Assembly (NCBI GenBank): GCA_963813635.1
Contig: CAWEZO010000007.1
Coordinates: 992,001-1,056,000, forward strand
DNA: 64,000 bases
Reading direction: 5' to 3'
DNA from: JBBRZM01 sp963813635
Lineage (GTDB): Bacteria; Actinomycetota; Acidimicrobiia; IMCC26256; JBBRZM01
Shown here: one piece after another, positions 9,189 through 18,379 of the stretch
Position numbering within the stretch: position 1 is the stretch's first letter
How the letters are laid out: the number at the start of each line of letters is the position of its first letter
Notes under the pieces: model-generated
Seen by the model: only the letters and a program-made list of their open reading frames with translations
The model's database searches: none
What the model was told of the DNA's origin: nothing
Made by a program: the position numbers and the translations under genes

Positions 9189-10415
9189 TCAGGTGCTCGG
9201 TACGTCCACGAGCTCGCGGTCGAGATCCGCGATCGAGGACACGCCGAGGAGTCGCAGCGTTCGGTCGATGTCATCGCGCAAGATCGACAGGACCCGCTTG
9301 ACGCCGGGTTCCCCGGCAGCGGCCAGGCCATAGGCCCATGGACGGCCGACCATCACCGCCCGAGCGCCGAGGGCCACTGCTTTGACGACATCGGCACCCC
9401 GTCGGAACCCGCCATCGACGAAGACCTCGACGTCAGACCCCACGGCGTCGAGCACCTCGACGAGCGCCGTCATGGTGGCCGGCGCCGCGTCGAGCTGCCG
9501 GCCCCCATGGTTGGACACGACGATCGCGGAGACACCGCAGTCGACCGCTCGCCGCGCGTCGTCACCGGTCGTGACGCCCTTGGCGATCACGGCACCGTCG
9601 AACTGCTCGCGCAGCCACGCGAAGTCTTCCCAGCGCGCCGGGTACGCGAGCCAATGAATCAAGGCATCGCCGGCCGACATCGGCTTGTGATCGAGCTCGA
9701 GGCTCGTCGCGTTGACGAGGTCGAGCCGAAAGCGATCGGCGACGAGGTCTGCCAGCCACCGCGGGTGCAATGCCACGTGCGGAACCATCTTCATTGCGGT
9801 CTTGGCGTTGACCTCGAGTGGTGGGGACAGGCCGTAGCGCAGGTCGCGCTCACGGTTGCCGGGAACTGGAGTATCGAGCGTGACGACCAGCGCGGCATAT
9901 CCGGCCGCCTTCGCCCGGTCGACGAGCTGCTCGGCACCGGCGCGACCGCCGAGGAAGTAGAGCTGGAACCACGGCGGCGTGTCGGCGGCCCGGGCAACTT
10001 CGTCGATGGTGTGGCCCGACATCGAGCTGAGCGTGAAGATCGTGCCCGCGGCGGATGCGGCCCGGGCGCCGGCCACGTCGCCGCGTGGGTCCATCATCCG
10101 CGTGAACCCGACGGGCGACAGCAGCAGTGGCATCGCGACCGGCGTGCCGAGCACCGTGGTCGCGAGGTCGGGGCCGGGCACACCCGCGGTCGCTCCTACC
10201 CGGGGACGAAACCGGACCGCCTCGACCTCCCGCTCGTTCGCACGCACGGTCGACTCGGTGCCGGCGCCCCCTTCGATGTAATCGAAGACCGGGCGGGGCA
10301 CGCGCCGTTGCGCCAGCCGCCGTGCGTCGGCCACGGTGTTGATCCGGGTGGCGACCCGCCGCTGCCTGGCATCGCGCCGCTCCGGCATCTCATCTGCACT
10401 CCGCGCTGTCGGCAT
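9189..10415 (-). CDS. FMN-dependent alpha-hydroxy-acid oxidase/dehydrogenase
   Basis: The product of about 408 residues is preferred from ATG 10415. It has the full TIM-barrel signature of the lactate dehydrogenase/glycolate oxidase family: FDYIEGGAGTE near the N-terminus, the LDTPVPGNRERDLR loop, the catalytic His in SNHGGRQLD, and the FMN-phosphate-binding FVDGGFRRGADVVKA/GARAVMVGRPWAYG region. It oxidises a 2-hydroxy acid (lactate, glycolate, mandelate or similar) to the 2-oxo acid; the exact substrate is not set by these motifs. The downstream cupin gene probably belongs to the same transcript. Confidence 0.92.
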   Translation of the reverse strand: MPTARSADEMPERRDARQRRVATRINTVADARRLAQRRVPRPVFDYIEGGAGTESTVRANEREVEAVRFRPRVGATAGVPGPDLATTVLGTPVAMPLLLSPVGFTRMMDPRGDVAGARAASAAGTIFTLSSMSGHTIDEVARAADTPPWFQLYFLGGRAGAEQLVDRAKAAGYAALVVTLDTPVPGNRERDLRYGLSPPLEVNAKTAMKMVPHVALHPRWLADLVADRFRLDLVNATSLELDHKPMSAGDALIHWLAYPARWEDFAWLREQFDGAVIAKGVTTGDDARRAVDCGVSAIVVSNHGGRQLDAAPATMTALVEVLDAVGSDVEVFVDGGFRRGADVVKAVALGARAVMVGRPWAYGLAAAGEPGVKRVLSILRDDIDRTLRLLGVSSIADLDRELVDVPST

Positions 10416-10509
10416 GGCGCGTACCGTACTTGGCGCGGCTGCCGCGTCTTGACGACGCTTCTGTGGCGGCACGGGTTTCGGCGAGCACCCCGACGACCGC
10501 AGTGCGATG

Positions 10510-11367
10510 TCACTTCGAGGCGCTATGACGGGGCCGCGGTCGCATGGTCGCGGGCCGTAGGTCGCCGAGGAAGGTCACGATCTCGTGAGTGAGCCGTTGC
10601 GGCCGGAGCCTGAGCTCCAGCGGGTGAGCGGGCCCGCACGAGCACGGCCCGCGGCAGCTGCTCGACCAGGTTGGTCGCATCGTTGAAGGGGTGGATGAGA
10701 TCGTAGCGGTGGGCCAGCACCAGAGTTGGTGCGGTGATGGCTCGTCGTTGCTCCTGGGTCGGAGCGACCGGTCCGACGAGCACGCCGTGCAACACGGCGG
10801 CAATCGTCTCGGGTGGGAGCGAGGCGCTGTTGAGCACACTGTTGAGCGGTCCGAAGCGCGTGCGCGGCGCCGCGCGAGCAGGTCGGAGGTGAACCTCATG
10901 AGCGGTCGCCCGTAGTGCGCGAGCAGGATCATCGGCGCGAAGAGCAGCGCGGCGGCCGGCACGGCGCGTTCGAGAACGGGCATCTCGAGCACCAGCGCGC
11001 GAACGCGCTCGGGGTACCGTGCGGCGGCGAACAAGCTGACGTTGGCGCCGAGTGAGATGCCACCGAGCACGGCTTGGTCGAGCCCGAGGTGGTCCATGAG
11101 CCCGATGACCTGGTCGGCGTAGCTGTCGATGCGGTAGTCGGTGGCGCGGGTCGGCTTGTCGCTGCGGCCGTGCCCCAGCAGGTCCAACAGCACGACACGG
11201 TCGCCCTGCTCCGCGAGCGCCTGGGCTATGCCGCGGTTGAGCTCGGAGTCGATCAGCAGGCCGTGCGTGTAGATGACCACCTGATCGCTGTCGCCGTACA
11301 CGTCGTACACGAGCCGGTGTCCGTCATGGACGAACGAACGACCGAGGTCGACGGGGATGGTGCTCAT
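10510..11367 (-). CDS. Alpha/beta hydrolase with two compensating frame breaks
   Basis: The first 175 residues are a normal alpha/beta hydrolase: THGLLIDS oxyanion region, DLLGHGRSDKP, and the nucleophile elbow GGISLGAN. At about 10850 the frame shifts: the continuation (LPPETIAAVLHGVLV, TAPTLVLAHRYDLIHPFNDA with the acid residue) is in another frame. At about 10630 it shifts back to end LTHEIVTFLGDL. The protein would be complete if two single-base indels were removed. Its ATG overlaps the stop of the WS/DGAT gene (ATGA), so the two form an operon, perhaps for neutral-lipid turnover. Confidence 0.8.
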   Translation of the reverse strand: MSTIPVDLGRSFVHDGHRLVYDVYGDSDQVVIYTHGLLIDSELNRGIAQALAEQGDRVVLLDLLGHGRSDKPTRATDYRIDSYADQVIGLMDHLGLDQAVLGGISLGANVSLFAAARYPERVRALVLEMPVLERAVPAAALLFAPMILLAHYGRPLMRFTSDLLARRRARASDRSTVCSTAPRSHPRRLPPCCTACSSDRSLRPRSNDEPSPHQLWCWPTATISSTPSTMRPTWSSSCRGPCSCGPAHPLELRLRPQRLTHEIVTFLGDLRPATMRPRPRHSASK

Positions 11368-12806
11368 GCGCCCGTGTCCGATCGGCTCGCCCCGCGTGGG
11401 GCCGTGTCGAGTTGCGCGAGCGCGCGTTCGCGGAGTTGCTCGACGCCCCTCGATGATCCGGATGCGATGACGTCCACGTCAGGTGCTGTCTCGTAGTCGC
11501 CGGTGATGCCGAACTGCAGGCGGCCGTTGTAGGAAAGGATGCCGGTGCTCACCCGGATGCCGTGGCTGATCGGTACGAACGGCCGGTACTCGAGCATCTC
11601 CCGACCGAGGCAGTAGAGCGGGAACTGCGGCCCGGGGACGTTGGTGGTGATGGTGTTGACCGAGCGTTGCGACAGCTGGTGCATCGCGCGGATCGCGAGA
11701 CGGCTCAGTGCACCCACGACCATCGGCGGAGCGAGGTTGCCGACCGATGGTGACCGCCTCGCCGACCTCCGCCATGTGCGACGCCTTGAGCTCGGTCATC
11801 TGGTGTGGACCAGCTCGAGCCGTTCGACCGGGTCGGCGACCTGAACCGGCAGGTCGTACAGCAGGGTCGAGACCCGATTGTCGGGCACGCCGAGGCCGTC
11901 GTCGTGTCGCGTCGACACCGGCACCAACGAGCGGACCACTGCGCTGGTCGGCGTCCTCGCCGCGCGAGAGCAGCAGCTCCCGGTAGCCGCCGCTGATCGC
12001 GGCGAGCACGACGTCGTTGATCGTGCCACCGAACGCCGAGCGGATCGATGCGCACGTCGTCGAGGCTCGCGGAGGAATGCGCCCAGGCGCGGTGCGGGCC
12101 GATCGTGCCCTCGATCGACCGCGGCGGTGTGGCGCCCAGGCCGCGCGCGAAACGGGCGAGTCCCTGGGCGGCCCCTACCGCGGAGCGAAGCGCACCCGCC
12201 GGGTCGGTGATGGCCCGCGTGAGCCCGCACGCCGTCGCGACCGCGTCAGTGACCAGGCCACCCCACGCGTCGAGCACCTTCGCGGCGCCGCGCGGCTCGG
12301 GCCGCGGCTTCCATGGCTCCGGAACCGTCACCGTGGTGTCGGGCTCGGTGTCGAGCAGCACGGCGAGCAGCTCGACGCCGGCGATGCCGTCGACCATGGC
12401 AGTGGTGGATCTTGAACACGAGCGCCCAGCGCCCGCCCTCGAGGCCTTCGACCAGCCACGTCTCCCACAGCGGTCGCTCGCGATCGAGCGGCAGTGACAT
12501 CAGCCGGCCCATCAGCCGGCAGAACGCCGCGTCGTCACCGGGTGCGGGCAGCGCCGTGTGCCGCAGGTGGTAGCCGAGGTCGAAGTGCGGGTCGTCGACC
12601 CAGACGGGCCGGCCCAGCTCGAACGGCACGCCGCGCACCCGCTGGCGGTAGCGGGGGATCAGGTGCAGCTTGCCGGCGACGAGCCTGCTGACATCGTCGA
12701 ACGACGGCGGCGGATCGGCGAACACGCACGCCCCCGCGATGTGCATGTGCGCGACGCCGTCCTCCAGGTGGAGGAACTCCGCGTCGAGCGTGCCCAACCG
12801 ATCCAT
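11364..12806 (-). pseudogene. Wax ester synthase/diacylglycerol acyltransferase, multiply frameshifted
   Basis: Starting at ATG 12806, the N-terminal WS/DGAT domain is clear (LDAEFLHLEDGVAHMHI, PLWETWLVEGLEGGRWALV). The catalytic HHxxxDG motif is split by one extra C at about 12400: removing it gives HHCMVDG. Further frame breaks appear at about 12048, 11945, 11800 and 11741. Between them the C-terminal domain is recognisable: GGTINDVVLAAISGGYRE, then TELKASHMAEVGEAVTIG, then NTITTNVPGPQFPLY. All parts of a 460-470 residue enzyme are present in order. The family makes wax esters or triacylglycerol from acyl-CoA. Five breaks in one gene favour decay, but see the window-wide indel pattern. Confidence 0.85.
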
Positions 12807-12939
12807 CGCGTCGTCCTATCGCCTGATGCCCGCAGTGTTTCGCAATTCAGCGTGTCAGGCACGCGCGTGTCGCAACAGGGTCTTTCGGCACTGAAATCCC
12901 TCGTGACCAAGAGCCTGGGCGAGCGTGAACCCGTTCGGT

Positions 12940-14217
12940 TCAGCCCGGGCAGCGGGTGACCGTGATGTCCGCTTGTCCTGTCGGCTGGTACGGGTCGGGA
13001 TTCGGGCCGTCCGTGAAGCGATCGCGCATCCACTGGATCATGTCGCCGGCCGACGGCGCAATGACGCCCGAGTGACTCTGACCCGGATAGACCCACCGCT
13101 CGAGGCCTTGACCGAGACCACAGAGGTGCTGCGCGAGCAACTGTGACGACACGGTGGGGATCTCCTGATCCTTCCCGCCGTGGATGATGAGCAGCGGTGA
13201 CGGACTCGCGGTCGCGAAGCTGTTGGGATCGTTCTCGGCGAGCAGCGTCTTCCATGCCGGTACGTCGAACGGATTCCCCTTCGAGACTTCCCTCGTCGTG
13301 TACGACTTCGCCACCTTTCCGAGGTAGTCGGCGCAGCCCTTCCTCAAGTCGGCCAGCAGCGCGATGCCCTTCTTGGTGAGGATGGACCCGAGGGGCGCGG
13401 CCTGGTTGCCGTACGCGACGTTGAACCCGCCGGCCGCCATCAGTAGGTAGTAGCGGTACGGGCTCGTCTTGAGAAAGTCGTAGATGAGCCCGAGCTGCGA
13501 CGGCGGCGCACCCGCGACGACACCCTTGAGCTGAAGGTCGGGGGCGTAGCTCGGGCCGTCTTTCAACACGAACATCGCGGTCTGGCCGCCTTCGGAGTGT
13601 CCCCAGCCGACGTAGGCCGTGCTCGCGTGCGCAGTTGCGAGGTGCCGGGCGGCGCGCACGATGTCGATCGTGTTGTACGCGGCGCTGTCGCCGACGATAT
13701 ATGGCAGGAGTCCCGGCGGCGTGCCTTCACCCTGGTAGTCGCTCGCGGTGACTTCCCATCCCTGATCGAGCAACTGGTTCGTGAGCGGGACCGCCGTGGT
13801 GGGGGCGAGGGACGGCGCGCACTGGTTGGTCATGCCGTTGGTGCCGTGGCCCCACGTCACGACTGGGTACCCGCCGTCGGGCGCGGCCTTGTCGGGCACG
13901 ATGACGAGGCCGGTCACGTAAACGGGTTTGTTGTGCACGTCGTGCGAGACGTAGAGCACGCGGTACACGGTGCCGTGCAATCCCTTGGCCGCGACCTTCT
14001 CGGACTTGACGAGCTTGCCGGGTTGGTCCGCGGGGGCCGTCGTCGGCACCGCATAGAACGCGGGAAGCCCCTTCGGCGCGGTCGTCGGCGGGTTGCCGGT
14101 CGACTTCTTCGAGCTCGACGCACTCGAGGAGCTCGAGGAGCTCGAGGACGAGCATGCCGCGAGCGCGGTCGCCAACACGATGGCTGCCACGGTCGCGCGT
14201 CCCAGCCGAGTCCGCAT
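12940..14217 (-). CDS. Secreted lipase-family lipoprotein
   Basis: The start ATG 14217 has a GGAGGG site 5 bases upstream. The product (about 425 residues) opens with a lipoprotein signal peptide ending in a LAAC lipobox. A Ser-rich run encoded by CTCGAG-type repeats follows, then a secretory-lipase (LIP) alpha/beta hydrolase domain. The triad is visible: Ser in GWGHSEGG, Asp in IIHGGKDQEIP, His in YPGQSHSG. It probably hydrolyses acylglycerols or esters outside the membrane. It is divergently arranged with the membrane protein at 14308, and the 90-base gap must carry both promoters. Confidence 0.9.
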   Translation of the reverse strand: MRTRLGRATVAAIVLATALAACSSSSSSSSSSASSSKKSTGNPPTTAPKGLPAFYAVPTTAPADQPGKLVKSEKVAAKGLHGTVYRVLYVSHDVHNKPVYVTGLVIVPDKAAPDGGYPVVTWGHGTNGMTNQCAPSLAPTTAVPLTNQLLDQGWEVTASDYQGEGTPPGLLPYIVGDSAAYNTIDIVRAARHLATAHASTAYVGWGHSEGGQTAMFVLKDGPSYAPDLQLKGVVAGAPPSQLGLIYDFLKTSPYRYYLLMAAGGFNVAYGNQAAPLGSILTKKGIALLADLRKGCADYLGKVAKSYTTREVSKGNPFDVPAWKTLLAENDPNSFATASPSPLLIIHGGKDQEIPTVSSQLLAQHLCGLGQGLERWVYPGQSHSGVIAPSAGDMIQWMRDRFTDGPNPDPYQPTGQADITVTRCPG

Positions 14218-14307
14218 CGATTCCCTCCTGATCCGCGAGTCGGTTGCCGCAAGACTTACGCATCCGCAACCTCGGCGCCGTTCAGCCCGCACCGCTACCA
14301 ACCCAGC

Positions 14308-15684
14308 ATGGTTCGCGGGCGTAGGGGAGACTTTCGCGATGCCTCACGAACCGCTTTGCCGCGTGCGGGCTCGTCCGTGAGCGTCAGTCGGATCTCACGC
14401 GCGGAGGCGAGGTCGCGTCCCAGTCTTTCCCGGAGCCAGGTCATCGCGTTGGCCGCGGTCGTCATCGTGTCCGCGTTGCGGATTGCCGCGGCGCTCCCAC
14501 GGCCGCCAACATTTCTTCCCGATTCACGCGACTACCTCGCGACGCCGCATCTTCTTGGCGCGAAACCGCCGTTGACGCCGCTCGTCTACCTGTTGCTCGC
14601 CCGCAACTACGGGCTGATCGCGTTCGTGCAGGCTGCGTTCGGTGCGTTGGCGTGGGGAGTACTGGCGTTGACGGGCCGACGAATCGTCGGCGGTGTCGGC
14701 GGATGGTTCGCGTTCGTCGCGATTCTGTTCCTGAGCGTGTCCGCGCAGGTCGCGACGTGGGACGTCGTCTTGCTGTCGGAGTCGTTTTCACTCTCGCTCA
14801 TGGCTCTGCTGATCGCGGCGGGCCTGCTGCTCGCCGAACGTTGGGAGACTCGCCGGTTCGTTGCCTTCATCGTGATTGCCGCATGTTGGATGTTGTCGCG
14901 CGACACCAACGCGTACATCGTCTTGGTCCTCGGTCTCGGCGCGCTCATTTGTATTGGACTCTGGCTGGTGCCTCGACGCGCCGTGTGGTTCGCGGTGCCG
15001 ATGTTGATCATGGGCGCGCTCGGTGTCTGGTCGATCGATGCCGCATCACGCTGGACGGTGCCGTTCTTCCATGTCACGACGAACCGGATCCTGCCGAATC
15101 CCGAAGCGAAGCGGTACTTCGTCGCGCACGGGATGCCTGTGACACCTGCGCTGCAGCCCTCGCCGCGGGGCGACGACGCCTTTCGCCATGATCCAGACCT
15201 CGCGTCCTTCAGGCGATGGGTCGACGAACGAGGCCAGAGCACGTACGCGGGCTACATAGCCGATCATTCCGACTGGGTCCTGCGTAAGTCGTTCACACAG
15301 GATGCGGCGCTGGTGGCCCCGTTGGTTCACGTCTTCAACTCCCGGTACGACCCACCGTTCGGCTGGGTGTCCCGACATGCAGTCGCGCAGCCGCGACCCT
15401 GGGTGTTGCTGACAGCATTGGTAATGCTCGCGTTGGCGGCATATCTCGTGCAGCGTCGCCGTCGACGCGTTGTCGGCGGCATGCAAGTCGCGATCGCGAT
15501 CATCGCCTTGTATCCCTTCTCTGTCGTCGTCACATGGGTCGGAGACACCTTTGAGATCGAACGTCACCAGTTTCCCGCGACGATCGCGATGTTGATCGCC
15601 GGCGCGCTGCTAGTGGGAGGTCTGCTGACAGCGTGGACGGAGAACCGAGACGGACCTCGCGGATTCCACGCTGCGACCGAATAG
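14308..15684 (+). CDS. Polytopic membrane protein, GT-C glycosyltransferase-like
   Basis: The protein of about 458 residues has roughly ten hydrophobic segments and a soluble loop around residues 240-330. An acidic motif in the first periplasmic loop (LPDSRDYLATPHLL) is placed like the catalytic Asp of GT-C enzymes that use polyprenyl-linked sugars. I infer a sugar or lipid-glycan transfer role but cannot name a substrate. ATG 14308 gives the longest credible frame, though GTG 14377 is an alternative; neither has a good ribosome binding site. Confidence 0.75.
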   Translation: MVRGRRGDFRDASRTALPRAGSSVSVSRISRAEARSRPSLSRSQVIALAAVVIVSALRIAAALPRPPTFLPDSRDYLATPHLLGAKPPLTPLVYLLLARNYGLIAFVQAAFGALAWGVLALTGRRIVGGVGGWFAFVAILFLSVSAQVATWDVVLLSESFSLSLMALLIAAGLLLAERWETRRFVAFIVIAACWMLSRDTNAYIVLVLGLGALICIGLWLVPRRAVWFAVPMLIMGALGVWSIDAASRWTVPFFHVTTNRILPNPEAKRYFVAHGMPVTPALQPSPRGDDAFRHDPDLASFRRWVDERGQSTYAGYIADHSDWVLRKSFTQDAALVAPLVHVFNSRYDPPFGWVSRHAVAQPRPWVLLTALVMLALAAYLVQRRRRRVVGGMQVAIAIIALYPFSVVVTWVGDTFEIERHQFPATIAMLIAGALLVGGLLTAWTENRDGPRGFHAATE

Positions 15685-15717
15685 GTGCCGGCGCGGAACG
15701 CGGGCGTGGCGGCTCGG

Positions 15718-16411
15718 CTATCGGTCGTGCCCCGACTCGGCGTCCGCGAGAACTGGCTCGGCATGCTGCGCGTAGCGGGGCGGCCGGCGGAACGGATAGG
15801 CGAGCTGGGCACGTACGTGCGCGCCATGTTCCGCCGCGCCGTACTCGCCTTCGATCGGGAAGGTCTCGTCTGCGATCCCGGTCGCCGGGTGACTGTGCGC
15901 GTCGTGGTGCTGTGTGACGAAGAGGCGGTCCCAGAAGGAGAAGAGGTCTGCGAAGTTCTGATCATGGTGCTCGGGGCGTACCGCTCGCCGTGGAGCTGGA
16001 AGGGGGCAAGCTGGTTCGAGAACAGGGCGTCGAGCGCAGCCAGCACGACGCTGACCAAGACGTTCCACACCACGAACTGCAACAGGAACCACGAGACGTC
16101 GTGCCGCACGGCGACTGGCTCGGCCGGCGGTTGACGCGCGGGTATCAAACGCTGCAGGAGGAGAATGCCGCCGATCCCCAGCCAGATTCGCGGGTCGACC
16201 AGCATCGCCGGTACCGCCGAGACGTTGGCCGGCAATGTGAAGGACTGGCGCAACTGCTCGCCCCGACCGCGGCGACGATGACGCCGGCGGCGATGATTGC
16301 GGCGGGCGGCGTCAGGCGCCGCAACCGTTGGAGGCGCGCACGTCCGGCGTTTTGGTTGCATCGTGGGTCCGTGCTGCTGGCGCCGATCGGCAGAACTTCG
16401 TAGGTGTCCAT
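15718..16411 (-). pseudogene. Sterol desaturase/fatty acid hydroxylase remnant
   Basis: Beginning at ATG 16411 (MDTYEVLPIGA), membrane-segment sequence runs to about 16260. There a frame shift leads into LGIGGILLLQRLIPA and VSWFLLQFVVWNVLVSVVL, typical of the family's N-terminal half. At about 15975 the frame shifts again to HHDQNFADLFSFWDRLFVTQ, the family's C-terminal signature. The central region with the first histidine boxes (HxxxH and HxxHH type) is missing, so even with frames repaired the di-iron site would be incomplete. I call it a pseudogene with an internal deletion. Confidence 0.7.
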
Positions 16412-16452
16412 CGGGCCTTGCTCACTGTGGGCGCGAAGCCCACGCGGTGGCC

Positions 16453-16764
16453 CTACTGCGCCGAGAGCTTGTAGCGGGCCAAGGTTTCGACCCGCTCCAC
16501 GAAGTCGGGCGTGCGGCGCAGGCGCGGCCCGATCTCGGCGTACCCGGCGCCCTGGTCGCGCCACGACAGGATGCAACGCTCCACCGGCCGCAAGGGCTGC
16601 GAGCCGGTGCTCGCGGCCCGTCCCGGCAGTCTCGCCAGCTCGATCACGCGTCCGATGAACTCGGGGCTTCGGCGGAAGCGTCCCGCGATCTCGGCGTCGT
16701 CGATGCCCGCATCGACCAGACGGAGGATGCGCCGCTCCATCGGGCGCAGTGCCGTCATCTCCAT
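16453..16764 (-). CDS. Small protein of two tandem HTH-like repeats
   Basis: The 103-residue protein is built from two copies of a roughly 43-residue unit, LRPMERRILRLVDAG..DAEIAGRFRRSPEFI and LRPVERCILSWRDQG..YAEIGPRLRRTPDFV. Each unit looks like a helix-turn-helix of the sigma-region-4/LuxR type (Leu-Arg-Pro-x-Glu-Arg start, Ile-Ala/Gly turn). I infer a DNA- or RNA-binding regulator. The exact family is not recognised. Confidence 0.7.
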   Translation of the reverse strand: MEMTALRPMERRILRLVDAGIDDAEIAGRFRRSPEFIGRVIELARLPGRAASTGSQPLRPVERCILSWRDQGAGYAEIGPRLRRTPDFVERVETLARYKLSAQ

Positions 16765-17004
16765 ACGCCACCTGTCATGTGACCCACGCTACCGGCCGGC
16801 GGCCGCTCGTGTACTCCTCACGTGCACGAGTCCGTGACCCCGGCCACCCGGTGAGACTCAACTCCGGCACCGCAGGGGTCGATATCCCTCAGGAATGAAT
16901 CGCTGGAGCCGCCCTTTCCGGTCCGGGTTTGCCGCCTCTTCATCCAGAATCTCCCCGATGCGGTTTTTCTCCGGCCCCACAAGCCCTAAACTGGCGCGAT
17001 CACT

Positions 17005-18325
17005 ATGAATTCCTTGGCAGGGCGGTTCGCGGGTGGCGCGGTGGCTTTTATGGCAATCGTCGCGTTTGCCGCGCCGGCGGCGGCAACCGCAGCTCCCACG
17101 CCCACGACGCCGCCGACCACGCCGCCGACCACCACGCCCGCGCCACCGCCATCAGACGGCCTGGGAACGCCTGCGCCTGACGGCAGCGGCACACCGCCAC
17201 CAGATGCCCCGCCACCCGCGCCCGGCGCGGCACCGGCTGCACCCGTGCAGCCCTCGCCCGACCTCGCGGCGGCGAACGCAGTCGAGATGGCAGTGCTGCG
17301 CAGGCGTATCGCGGCGACTGCGAACCAGCTCGCGGAGATCAATCAGCGGTACGACGAGGCCAGCAAGAGCTACGACGCGGCGACGGCAGCGGTCGCCGAC
17401 TCGAAAGCGCGTTACGAATCGGCGAAGCGCGACCAGAAGCGACTCCGCGCGCTGCTGCGCCGTCGTGCGGCTGACATATACCAGCGCGCCGACGGCAATC
17501 CCGGCCTCTCGGTGCTCAATGTGGCCAATGTCGGCGAGCTCGCGTCGACGAAGAGCTACGGCGAGGCCGCGGCCAAGGCGAACGACGATCTCATCAACGG
17601 GCTGAGCCGCACGAAGAAAGATCTCACGAGCCTGCGCACCGAGCTCGAGAAGACACAGGCGAGTGCACAGTCGGAGAAGTCGCTGCTCGACGCGACTCGC
17701 GCCGCGCTGGTCGCCATCGAGCGCGAAGCAGCAGCAACAGCTCGACGACGCCGGCGGCGTCAGCGTGATGGGGCCGTCCGAGCTCACCGCCGAGCAGCTC
17801 ACCGCCTGGTTCAAGTCGACCGGCCACGTCGCCCGCCTCGTGCCGGGCACCACGATCGACGACCTTACGAAGATCTACATCGAAGAGGGCGCAGCCGAGA
17901 ACGTGCGTGGCGATGTGGCCTTCGCCCAATCGATCATCGAGACCGGCTACTTCAACTTCCCGACCAACGGTCAGGTGAAGATCACTGACAACGACTTCGC
18001 AGGGATGGGAGCGTGCGACAGCTGCTCCGAGGGTCGGGTGTTCCCGACACCCCGCGACGGCGTGCGGGCCCAGATCCAGCACCTCCTCAACTATTCGAAT
18101 CCGCTGTCGCGCACGGTGTTTCTCCACAATCCACCGGTGGGCGCGTGGTACGGGGCCAGCCCGCTGATAGCGGCGCATAACTTCGACACGTTCTTCGCCA
18201 AGGGCCGGGCACCAAACTGGAGCGACATGGGCGGCGGCAACTGGGCAACCGACCCGTTCTACGCGGTAAAGGTGCTCACCCTGCACGTGACGATGCTGCT
18301 CTTCGCCGACCAGCCGGGAATCTGA
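17005..18325 (+). CDS. Secreted coiled-coil peptidoglycan hydrolase (glucosaminidase), one frame break
   Basis: The N-terminus has a signal peptide ending near AATAAP, then a Pro/Thr-rich linker (residues about 30-85). A long coiled coil (about 90-240, rich in Glu/Lys/Ala, with RLRALLRRRAADIYQRA) follows. At about 17728-17740, in a GCA-repeat tract, the frame shifts by one. The next frame continues KQQQQLDDAGG and then a glucosaminidase (FlgJ/LytG-like) domain with VAFAQSIIETGYFNF, DNDFAGMGACDSC and FPTPRDGVRAQIQHLL. Joined, the protein would be about 440 residues, matching secreted hydrolases that trim peptidoglycan during division. A sequencing indel in the repeat is likely. Confidence 0.85.
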
Positions 18326-18379
18326 GCCTGCCGTTCCCGGCGCGCCGGATGGCACTCGCGGCGCGTAGATTTCGGCGCA

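Noticed and set aside
16860..17004. Possible c-di-AMP (ydaO) riboswitch upstream of the peptidoglycan hydrolase
   Set aside because: Such switches do precede cell-wall hydrolases in actinobacteria, but the conserved core motifs could not be matched here. A covariance-model search would decide.
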